Of a stretch of DNA of 64,000 nt, positions 42,399-49,984 are shown piece by piece. The notes below the pieces were generated by a model. It was given only the letters and a program-made list of their open reading frames with translations, made no database searches and was not told the DNA's origin. Source of the stretch: Pycnococcus provasolii (lineage: Eukaryota; Chlorophyta; Pseudoscourfieldiophyceae; Pseudoscourfieldiales); assembly GCA_049487715.1 (NCBI GenBank), contig CP150578.1, positions 372,001 to 436,000 of the forward strand, in the 5' to 3' direction. Each line of letters opens with the position of its first letter. Position 1 is the first letter of the stretch. Made by a program: the position numbers and the translations under genes.

Positions 42399-43352
42399 AT
42401 GCCCATCCGGGGTCCCCAATCAGTAGATGTGGGGGTTAGGAAACACCCTCCATCAAGGCGGAGTGCCCCAAACCCCGGAGGTCTCACAACAGGGACTGCG
42501 AGGTTTGAACTAGAGCGCTTTCCACCATACCGGTTCGTGGTCAGCTATCGCGATGGTGACACTGAGTTGATGACCGAGAGCGAGGTCAGGAAATACGCAA
42601 CGGATACAGAACGAAAGATAGCGCAACATGCTCACGCCATGGGCGTCATGCAGCGCGCAGGGCACTTGGCCAAGCACAGAGAGAGCACAGAGGATCTGCA
42701 GCTGCTCATGGCATGGCTCATGCCCGGCATCACCAAGTATCAGGTAGGACGAATTGGGAGTGCATTGGAAGACGTACACAACAAAACGGCTGAGCTAGAA
42801 GTGGTGGTGACCCCAGAAGCAGACGTGCAGAGCCTAGTTGACCTGATCCGGTTCGACAAGCTGCGGTGGGTACTCGAGCCATCTGTCGGCACTGGTTCAA
42901 TCAGCAGGGTGTTGCGCAAGGCTGGTGTCCATGTGCTTACAAACGACGCCAACCCCATGCATGATGCGGAGTTGCATCTTGACAGCACTCAGCTCAAGTT
43001 CTGGGAGCGGCTGCAGCAAGATGGAGGAGTACCATGCGTCGTGTGCAGCTGCTGGTTTCGGTTGTTGGACCTGATGGCACCGCTGGCGGTACACTATGCA
43101 CAGGAGTTAGTGTGCTTACACATCTCACCATCCTACGTGACAACGGCAACATTGGCACGGCAGAAGTGGCTCAGAGAGCTTGCGGATGCAGATCGAGTGG
43201 CGCTGGTTACTGGGCTGAGCACAGGGGCACTCGGCAGGCGATGCTCGTGGTTGCTCATCAGCAGGAAGGCTGGACGCTGGAGGGAGTTTCTGAAACAGGA
43301 CGCTCCAAGCACAGTGGCTTGGATACCACTGCCGGTCAGCTCGCCAGACTGA
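42399..43352 (+). CDS. Methyltransferase-like protein carried by the element (317 aa)
   Basis: Residues ~45-70 (YRFVVSYRDGDTELMTESEVRKY) look like a chromo/Tudor-like strand pattern seen near the ends of retroelement proteins. Residues ~150-310 resemble an AdoMet-dependent methyltransferase. Motif I is WVLEPSVGTGSISRVLRKAGV, followed by the acidic VLTNDANP. The position of motif IV (SPWF or DPPY in related proteins) reads CSCWFRLLDLMAPLA, so the Pro is replaced by Cys. The end (YVTTATLARQKWLRELADADRVALV and GALGRRCSWLLI) fits families of N6-adenine-type methyltransferase-like proteins found in algal repeats. Catalytic activity is uncertain because of the motif IV change. The start is the first ATG; upstream bases in unit 1 have no longer in-frame protein. 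Confidence 0.65.
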   Translation: MPIRGPQSVDVGVRKHPPSRRSAPNPGGLTTGTARFELERFPPYRFVVSYRDGDTELMTESEVRKYATDTERKIAQHAHAMGVMQRAGHLAKHRESTEDLQLLMAWLMPGITKYQVGRIGSALEDVHNKTAELEVVVTPEADVQSLVDLIRFDKLRWVLEPSVGTGSISRVLRKAGVHVLTNDANPMHDAELHLDSTQLKFWERLQQDGGVPCVVCSCWFRLLDLMAPLAVHYAQELVCLHISPSYVTTATLARQKWLRELADADRVALVTGLSTGALGRRCSWLLISRKAGRWREFLKQDAPSTVAWIPLPVSSPD

Positions 43353-43412
43353 GGTGGGGAGTGGAGAGAGTACAACCTTAACCGCGTCCACGCGCCCAAC
43401 GGTTGCGACAGC

Positions 43413-43706
43413 TGTCATGCCCGGAGGGTGCACTGATGTGTTTGATGTGTTTGGGGGTTAAGAGAAAGAGGCGCTGCGCGGCCGATGGAAGGAGGTGGCG
43501 GCAACGCGTCAGAAGGGGAGGAGAAGAGACAGTTAGGACTTAGGAATAAGGTGGCCCCGGGGGAAGGGCCCGGTGCCAAGAGTGGGCTGAGGTAAGAGGG
43601 GGAGGCCCGGTTACACCGGTGCCCTTCACTCGGGCAAGCTTTTACGTGCTTGTGGTGTACTTCGCAGTGGCGTCTGCAGTGCATACGTATAAGCCGAGGA
43701 GAGTCA
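43413..43706 (+). repeat. 294-bp element head repeat, copy 2
   Basis: Second copy of 41920-42213, opening unit 2 of the element. Confidence 0.95.
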
Positions 43707-43871
43707 AGTAGTGGTTGGTTAAGTAGTTAAGTGACAAGTAACGTTTGGACAGCGTTCCCTTTTTTTTTACACAACAAACCCAGAGTCAACAAACGGTCAG
43801 TCAAGGCGAGCTACAGTCTTGAGGGAACCCTCCATTGGTGAATTGGAAGTGAACATCAGTGGTTAATTAGT

Positions 43872-43923
43872 GAGTGGAGAGAGTACAACCTTAACCGCGT
43901 CCACGCGCCCAACGGTTGCGACA
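43872..43923 (+). repeat. 52-bp element tail repeat, copy 2 (copy 1 at 43359-43410)
   Basis: Starts GAGTGGAGAGAGTACAACC and ends GGTTGCGACA; identical to 43359-43410. It marks the right end of each unit. The purine run at its start, joined to GAGGTGGGGA in copy 1, could be read as a polypurine tract. Confidence 0.9.
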
Positions 43924-44331
43924 ACGAGGCGGAGCGCGAGGAGATCGTCAGCCGAAACAGGGTGCGCATGCGCGAGCTTCTACCCTGGACGACGAGCGCC
44001 GTCGCGTAACAACAAGCTGTCCAAGGCCGAGTGGCCGACAAGACGCGCGCGTGGAACTCCAAGAAGGTCGAGGCCATTTTTGCAGATGTACGGGACTCGA
44101 AGCAGCAACACCGTGAATTAGTACTACGAATCGAAGACTGAGTGAGAACTGAGAAGTGGATGGAGGTACCCCTAAGCAAAACTTGCAAGCCTTCGTTGCT
44201 TCGTTCCTTTGGTGTGGCTAAGCAGAGGGAGTTCGACGCGCTTTGTGATATATATGCGACGAGTAATTGATTGTAGTAGTGGATGTCAAGGAAAATTAAG
44301 GTAGTCATTAAATTACTAAAGATACAATAGT

Positions 44332-45744
44332 TCATTCGTCATCCGAATCACCTTCGGTTAATGTGGACGTGCTCGCGGCAGGTGCCACAACCTCGTGAAG
44401 GTCACCCAGGCCGCCGTCACCGCCGGCACCGCCAGCGAAGGGGTTGCTCGGCGCGCCAATCTCAAAGACGCGAAGCGTATCCGCGAGCGTGCGATACAGG
44501 CCGACGAGAGATATGAGCTCAAACACGCCGGAGTGACCCAGCGTGGCTACCGCTCGTGTGAAGGCGGTACCGCCAAGTTGCGTGCCGTGCAGACATGCAT
44601 CCGTCACCTCAAGAGCCGCCTTGTCGCGATCGCACAGCCCATCCAGGCGCTCCGCGTCGCCGTCGCGGAGCGCCTGGATGGTTGCCAAGTCTATGCCCAC
44701 GGCGGCGGCCAGTCGCGTGTGGCTCCAGAAGGCGTACGACGCCTTCGCATGTGCGGCTGTTCGCAGCACAGCAAGCTCCACCAGGCGCGGCGTCAGCGCC
44801 GTGTTCTTCGCCTCGCGGAACGTGGTGAGTGCGTCCATCAGGTTGTTTCCCACCACAGGCGAAAGAAGCATCGCCGGAAACGGGCCGAGAAGCTCACCCG
44901 TGCTCGGGTCCACGCGCGTCGAGATTCGGTTCCCGTTCGCGTCAGTCGCCGACGCGCGTATGCGCTTCTCCAGGACGCACGCATCGAGGAACGCCGGCTC
45001 GCCGTGCTGCGGCATGCCGCCGCTCAGCCGCGATACCTTGGACCCGAGGCGCGGTGCCGCGTGCGGGGTCGGAGCTGGCGGCGGGGGCAGCGTCACGGGC
45101 GTCGTCGGTGGCGGCGGGTATGGCAGCGGAAACTTCTCGCCCTTTGGTCCGTTGGGGTTGAATTTCAGGAAGAGCTTGCACCTCTCGTCGTACGGCGTCG
45201 GCGTGGCCTTGCGTCCACGCACGTGGTAGTAGTGGCGTCCGTAGCACGTTGTACAGAACTTGAATCCGCCCATGTCGCTGCCAACGAGCTTGAGGAACTG
45301 CGAGCGTCCGTTCCCTTCGACCCACATGGTACCCTCCTTGGGATGGCCGCAGCAGGGACAGAAGAGCGCGTCGTCGTCGGCGGCGGCGTTGTCGGCACCG
45401 CCGGCTTGCCTTTGTCTGTTTGGCACTAGGTTAGTCTGCTCCGCGGGAAGTTTGTCAATGTCTATGTGTCGTTTCAGTTTCTGCCGTTTCTTCTTCTGTT
45501 TCTCGGGCCGCGAGTTGCGAGTTGACCCTCCAGGTGCCCCATCCGCTGCGACACCAAGGTTGTTGTTGTTGTTGTTGTTGTTGTTGTTGATGATGTTGGC
45601 CACATGATGAGAAGGCTTCGAGGACATTTTCTTAAAGGTTAAGTCAGACATCGACGCAAGGAAAGAAACAGGGGCATTAATGGGGGGTGGTGGCGGAGGA
45701 AACCCCATAGAAAGAGAAGGAGGTGGTGGAGGAGGAGCTTTCAT
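44332..45744 (-). CDS. Zinc-finger / carboxymuconolactone decarboxylase-like fusion protein (470 aa)
   Basis: Start ATG 45744. Residues ~1-20 are Pro-rich; an Asn run (coded by GTT repeats on the plus strand) is near residue 60, then a basic stretch (EKQKKKRQKLKRH). Residues ~125-170 carry FCPCCGHP...GGFKFCTTCYGRHYYHVRG, a CxxC...CxxC zinc-binding module somewhat like GATA fingers. Residues ~305-430 match the CMD/AhpD-like fold: LTPRLVELAVLRTAAHAKASYAFWSHTRLAAAVGI, ERLDGLCDRDKAALEVTDACL, and FELISLVGLYRTLADTLRVF. The redox CxxC of AhpD is absent, so it resembles the decarboxylase-type or non-redox branch. The C-terminus is acidic. A nuclear, DNA-binding location is possible. The finger plus CMD pairing is unusual. 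Confidence 0.75.
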   Translation of the reverse strand: MKAPPPPPPSLSMGFPPPPPPINAPVSFLASMSDLTFKKMSSKPSHHVANIINNNNNNNNNNLGVAADGAPGGSTRNSRPEKQKKKRQKLKRHIDIDKLPAEQTNLVPNRQRQAGGADNAAADDDALFCPCCGHPKEGTMWVEGNGRSQFLKLVGSDMGGFKFCTTCYGRHYYHVRGRKATPTPYDERCKLFLKFNPNGPKGEKFPLPYPPPPTTPVTLPPPPAPTPHAAPRLGSKVSRLSGGMPQHGEPAFLDACVLEKRIRASATDANGNRISTRVDPSTGELLGPFPAMLLSPVVGNNLMDALTTFREAKNTALTPRLVELAVLRTAAHAKASYAFWSHTRLAAAVGIDLATIQALRDGDAERLDGLCDRDKAALEVTDACLHGTQLGGTAFTRAVATLGHSGVFELISLVGLYRTLADTLRVFEIGAPSNPFAGGAGGDGGLGDLHEVVAPAASTSTLTEGDSDDE

Positions 45745-46436
45745 GACTGCCAATAAATAAATAAATAAAGTGGAATGACTGGAGCTAAGCCACGAACCAG
45801 AGCACAGAGAAGAGAGCACACACAATGAGCACACACAATGAGCACACACACCGAGAGAGAGAGAGAGAGAGAGAGAGGAAGCAGGTAGGTGCCTGCAGAA
45901 TGAAACAAAACCACCTCCGACTAGCCTTACCTCCTCCGAGCTGCTCCGAGCTGCTTCGCGGACCGGAGAATGGCGGAGGGGCGACGCGCCCCGTAGTAGC
46001 CTAGTAGGGACTCGGAGAGGGAGAAAGAGGCGAGGGAGAAGCAGGAACCCTAACCCTAGGAAGTCCTGTAGGTGTTGGCGTCGGAACCCTAATCCTAACC
46101 CTAACCCTAACCCTCAGGGGACCCCTTACCATTCCATTCGGGTTGGAACTTGACAACTTCAAGTTGCACGCACCCACCCATTTATTTCTTAGTTCGGGGT
46201 TGGGTTAACTTGAAAAACTGGTTGGGGGTTCGCCCCACTCGGCGTTGAGAAAGAGATCTATGCGGCAATTGAACCGGTATCCCCCCCAGTATTCTCCAGG
46301 GCTTTCATTCTCAGCCGATAAGATATATTGAAACCCTCTGAGGGATGAGTGTGTGTGCCCTCTTTTTTCGCCCCCTCTAAATCTTTCCACTCTACTTATT
46401 TTTCTTTCACCATGGCGCCTCTCTCCGTCCGTCCGT
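45745..46436. promoter_or_regulatory. Divergent promoter region with CCCTAA array and (GA)n
   Basis: It separates the CMD fusion (minus) from the CP12-like gene (plus). It contains (GA)n at 45852-45877, ACCCTAACCCTAGG at 46049 and CCCTAATCCTAACCCTAACCCTAACCCTC at 46086-46114. GAACCGGTATCCCCCCCAG is at 46271-46289, about 150 bases upstream of the CP12-like start. Confidence 0.45.
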
Positions 46437-47111
46437 ATGCCCTCTGCACGTGTGTGTGTTGCTCGTGCTGCTCCTGCCCGGGTTGGGTTAGGATCTGGTC
46501 TTCGTGCTCGATCTTTGGTGCCGTTGTTTGCTACGCCCGAGAAGGTGCAGTCGGCGTTAACGGAGGCACTTCAAGCGGCGGAAGAGTGTGTCGGTGACTG
46601 TGCCGTTGAGTGGGATACCGTCGAGGAACTGTCCGCGGCGGCGAATAAGACCATCGACGACCAACCTGCGGCAGACTCGGGAAACCGTATCTCCGCGTCC
46701 GATGCGGCGAAGATCCAGATGTGCGTTTTGTTGCCTGCTTTTTTGTTTGTTGTTTTTATGATTGTTTGACTTGTTTGATGAGTGTTTTCATAGCCTCAGT
46801 TGGTAAACTCAGCTCACTCACGATGTTCACGTCTATGAATACGATACACAATACAATACAGGGTGGCTGAGGCAGTGAAGCAGGCGCAGGCATCCGCGGA
46901 GCCGACTCTCGAAACCGTGAAAATGCTCGAGTCAGCGGCGGCGGAGATGAAGAAGGTGGAGCCTAAGGTGAGGGACGACGCAAAAATCGCCACGCTCGAG
47001 ACGCAGCTCAATGATGCGCTCGACGCGGCGAAGGGGTGCGTTGACGACTGCGCCACCGACTGGGACACCGTCGAGGAGCTGAGCTCGGCGCTTTCGAAAC
47101 TCAAGAAGTAA
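46437..47111 (+). CDS. Tandem CP12-like plastid protein, two exons
   Basis: CP12 is an intrinsically disordered plastid protein that ties up GAPDH and phosphoribulokinase in the dark. Exon 1 (46437-46720) begins MPSARVCVARAAPARVGLGSG, a plausible transit peptide, then ALQAAEECVGDCAVEWDTVEELSAAA. The donor is GTGCGT, the intron 141 bases, the acceptor TACAG. Exon 2 (46862-47111) restores the frame as KIQ-MVAEAVKQAQ and ends with LNDALDAAKGCVDDCATDWDTVEELSSAL. Each copy has the CP12 core (Cys pair, then C-A-x-x-W-D-x-VEELS). Unlike classical CP12, the Cys pair is spaced CxxxC and the C-terminal GAPDH-binding Cys pair is absent. It is best called a CP12-like protein with a duplicated N-terminal module; redox binding to phosphoribulokinase is inference. 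Confidence 0.75.
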
Positions 47112-47526
47112 GCGCAGTGCAGTGCAGTTAGTGTCTCAGGGCTTCTCTGAGGAGACCTACCCTGTGCTGGACAGGAGGGGAACGACTCTTTGTTGTAACA
47201 CTCAAGGTCGAATTCGTCGAAACATTCACGAGGTTTCATTCATCATGAGCACTCACAACAACAAAGACAAAACACTTCTTGATGAAAACGATTTCTTCAT
47301 TCTTTTTCTCTCCCCCCCCCTCATCGTCATCCCGGAATAATTTCTCCCCCCAGGAACCGCGGAACATCTTTCTTGCGCCAACAACTAAGTATCTATAGTA
47401 CCGCGGGGGTTGATACACGCACCCTTACATACACTTTATCATACTGGCACGGTGCATAAGCTCGCACTGTGCCTTTGTTAAGGCCTTTGTGCTTTAGGCC
47501 TTTGTTAAGGCTGCGTTGTTCCTCTC
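47112..47526. other. Intergenic region
   Basis: No gene seen. AGGCCTTTGTTAAGGC and TTAGGCCTTTGTTAAGGC repeat at ~47468-47512, just before the next start codon. Confidence 0.5.
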
Positions 47527-48849
47527 ATGCTCAAACAACACACTTATGATGCGTTCACTAAACTCTTAACATATGCGCTTGCGGCCGCCACCACCTTTCA
47601 CCCGATCTCCATCCAAGCGATCTCGATACCCACCATCTTCAACAGCCAGTCGGGAGTCACGAAGCCCGTGAGGAGATCCGATCTGACGACGCTGACGAAT
47701 CAAAGTGGCGGAGGCGAGGCGCTGACGTGCGGCGGCATGCCGGCAAGCTGGAGGCCGTACGACGTCGTCGGCGGCGGCGGCGACGGAAGAAGAAGACGGA
47801 GCCTGCTTGCGTTTGGAGGAGCGCGCTACGTCATGCCCTTCGACATTGACGGAAGAAGGCGCCTCCGCGTTCCCACCGAAGGTGCAGGAGTCGGTGAGAC
47901 GCCGAGGACGACGAGCACACTCAAAGACGCGGCGGAACGCAGCCTAGCCGCTTGCCTGCGTGGCGGTCGTCTGCCAGGCGGATGCTCGGCAGAGGCGCGC
48001 GCAGCCGCCCGACGCCTTCCTGGCGTTAAGATGCTGATCTCCGCGCGGTCGGGCAGGCAGCAGCTCGGCCCGTTCGCTCACGAAACGTTGGCAAGCTGTG
48101 CAGCGGTGGGCAACTCCGGAAGTCTGCTGAAACGTCGCTACGGTGATTACATCGACAGACACGGCCATGTCGTGCGCTCGAACCTTCTGCCCATTACCGA
48201 TCGCCTTGCACCGCACACTGGGCGCAAGTGCGAGTATCGCGTGCTCAGCTACAAGTCGAGCCGCATCGCGCTTGGCCTGCTCGACCCGGAGGATGTGGCG
48301 GAGGATCGCGGCAAGGTGTCCATGCCTCGGCGAGGCAAGTGGCGTCCCGACCACGAGCACACGGGTCTGCTTTTGTGGTATCCAGCATCGGCAGAAGAGG
48401 TGGCGCGCCGACTTCGAGCTCGATTTCGAGGCTCGGCACGCCGAACTGGCGTGATTCCTTCTCAGATGCTGCGAACTCTGATCACGTCCTTCACGCTGAT
48501 GCGCCGTGACCTTGCACGGCTGGGCCTTGGTCCGTTTGGCCCGTTCGCGTACCTCACGAGTGGCATGCATGCCGTGCTTAGCCTTGCACAGACATGCTCG
48601 TCGCCAGTGAGCGTGTTTGGATACTCCGTTTCTCTTCCTGGCGACCACGAGGTGGGTGGACGAGGCCGTGGCGGCGGCGGCGGCGGCGGCGGCGGTGGAG
48701 GAGGAGGGCCAGGAGGCAGCGGTCCCTATTGGTTCACTGGTCGTCGCGACATGCCCCGTTCTGGGCGTAACCAGCACGGCTGGTCTGCCGAGAAGATGGT
48801 GTTTCGTCTTCTCCACGCCGCCGGCATTGTGAACATCTGTTCCTCGTGA
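47527..48849 (+). CDS. Second GT29 sialyltransferase-like protein (440 aa)
   Basis: The L motif is SCAAVGNSGSLLKRRYGDYID..GHVVRSNLLP (from residue ~189), followed by the KCEYRVLSYKSSR strand. The S-motif region is FAYLTSGMHAVLSLAQTC.SPVSVFGYSV (~residue 340), and the VS motif is QHGWSAEKMVFRLLHAAGIV near the end. A Gly run (GGRGRGGGGGGG) interrupts the stretch between S and VS, where the acceptor loop should be. The N-terminus (LLTYALAAATTFHPISIQAI) is mildly hydrophobic and could be a signal anchor, though weaker than in the first GT29 gene. The two GT29 proteins share only the motifs, so they are ancient paralogues or separate acquisitions. TGTAA at 48889-48893 follows. Confidence 0.8.
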   Translation: MLKQHTYDAFTKLLTYALAAATTFHPISIQAISIPTIFNSQSGVTKPVRRSDLTTLTNQSGGGEALTCGGMPASWRPYDVVGGGGDGRRRRSLLAFGGARYVMPFDIDGRRRLRVPTEGAGVGETPRTTSTLKDAAERSLAACLRGGRLPGGCSAEARAAARRLPGVKMLISARSGRQQLGPFAHETLASCAAVGNSGSLLKRRYGDYIDRHGHVVRSNLLPITDRLAPHTGRKCEYRVLSYKSSRIALGLLDPEDVAEDRGKVSMPRRGKWRPDHEHTGLLLWYPASAEEVARRLRARFRGSARRTGVIPSQMLRTLITSFTLMRRDLARLGLGPFGPFAYLTSGMHAVLSLAQTCSSPVSVFGYSVSLPGDHEVGGRGRGGGGGGGGGGGGGPGGSGPYWFTGRRDMPRSGRNQHGWSAEKMVFRLLHAAGIVNICSS

Positions 48850-49984
48850 TGAAGTGAACGGATGAATTCGTTTCTCTGTGCATCTATCTGTAACAAAAAA
48901 GCAAAAAAGTATTTGTACTGTAAGCACTCTTGAATGCCGGCTTAAGGTATGACTCCGACTCACGTGAGACGCCAAGGCTAGTTTGGCGTGGAAGGATCGC
49001 ACACTTCTCCGCCTTCGACCTTCGTCTTCGGCAGGCTTGTACAGAGGCGTATTGTCAAGTGAATGGATCGATGAGCGAAATTGACCAAAGAGGGATCCCC
49101 GTCAGTTGTATTATTTTTGGTGCGTGCCGGTTCCGATGGCAAGCGGCAGATTTCTGAGCGATGTCTCCAAGCCACAAACCGATGGAGTGGAGGAATCTTC
49201 GAAAGTGCCAAAAAAGACCGAACGAACCCAACAAAGCGCAAGCGGAGTTCGATTTGATCCTTTAAAAGGCTTGCCCTGCCGTTTCCCGAGGGCCGAGGAG
49301 AAGTGTTATTAGTCTATCGTAGGGTACAGGTAGCGTGAATAGTCTAAGGACGGGGAACCCCACGAGTTGTTGAAAAAGCTGCCTCTACAAAACAAAACTA
49401 ACCTTAGGGTAGAAACTAGAACCCCATGCAATCAACAGGAGACACGAGGAGGAAGCAGTTGAAGAGGCAACGCCATCCACAGCCTAGTGAGTGACCGAGA
49501 GGTACTTACAAAACTCATAGGAATGTGATGGCCCGTTGCTTCGACTGATCTCATCCATCTTCTTGTAACATAAGGTTACATACTTACCCGGTAAAGGTAC
49601 GGGATCGTGTCATGCGATACCACCTTGCTCCCCAATATTAATCTTGGCTTCGAAGCCTCGACAAAGTCTCACATCATTCACATCAATCAAATGCAAATCG
49701 TTCGCTTGTTAAGGTACGGTACCGTAAGTACCCCTTACAAGTGTTGTTCTTTTCCCTTCCGTAGTCTAAACTTACCCCTGCAGGTATGTATCTTCTTCTC
49801 GAAGCTCCACCTCCAACTCCGTCCGGTGGACCCGCGAGTTCTGTGCCGTTCGGACACGTTCGGCACAACGTATAGGGTGTATAGGCTCGGCCTATGCATA
49901 CATCCATCCCATATATAGTCCCATCATCTTCTCATCCCATAATCTCTCGATCACTCCGTAGTGTGTCTGCCACTTGCCCACGCT
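48850..49984. other. Long intergenic region
   Basis: No credible ORF. GGATCCCC lies at 49093-49100. The last ~200 bases should hold the ATP-grasp promoter; TATATAG at 49912-49918, about 70 bases before the start codon, is a possible TATA-like element. Confidence 0.45.

Larger units (their letters stand above)
41920..43923 (+). mobile_element. Compound mobile element with 294-bp identical repeats and a methyltransferase-like ORF
   Basis: The insertion is bounded by ACGA at 41916-41919 and 43924-43927, a 4-bp target duplication that is single in the intact HNH copy. It starts TGTCATGCCCGG and ends GGTTGCGACA (TGTC...GACA). Inside, two tandem units share a 294-bp head (41920-42213 and 43413-43706, identical as far as I can read) and a 52-bp tail (43359-43410 and 43872-43923). 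Unit 1 (41920-43410) holds the ORF at 42399; unit 2 (43413-43923) has a different, non-coding 165-bp middle. Only GC separates them, giving the palindrome GACAGCTGTC. No reverse transcriptase, integrase or transposase is present, so it is non-autonomous: either a retrotransposon derivative with two LTR-like units or a short-TIR DNA element. Confidence 0.8.
41560..44009 (+). pseudogene. Second HNH endonuclease gene, split by a mobile element and frameshifted
   Basis: The left part (to 41919) encodes RTRAARTPARDPQRFF, then, after a +1 shift in a run of eight T (41629-41636), SDEQKAQLWTNQEGKCAQCH, FQAHYRTPHSEGGTTTVGNG, ALLHLDCHVQVHAAHRPAGS and HQSANAYD. The right part (43924-44009) continues with EAEREEIVSRNRVRMRELLPW and ends TTSAVA-stop. 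Together they match the HNH gene at 21.5 kb residue for residue through LLPWTT, keeping CxxC, the HNH histidines and CHxxxH. This copy lacks the KKKKTPHKAATPTNG repeats and the PPPPIATTEDW domain, so it ends ~100 residues earlier. The 2-kb element at 41920-43923 is inserted between codons for NAYD and EAER, with ACGA on both sides. Confidence 0.8.

Noticed and set aside
41920-43706. Ordinary LTR retrotransposon with 294-bp LTRs
   Set aside because: The right end of the insertion, set by the ACGA duplication and the intact HNH copy, is at 43923, not 43706, and a 52-bp tail repeat precedes the second head; the simple LTR-internal-LTR layout does not fit.
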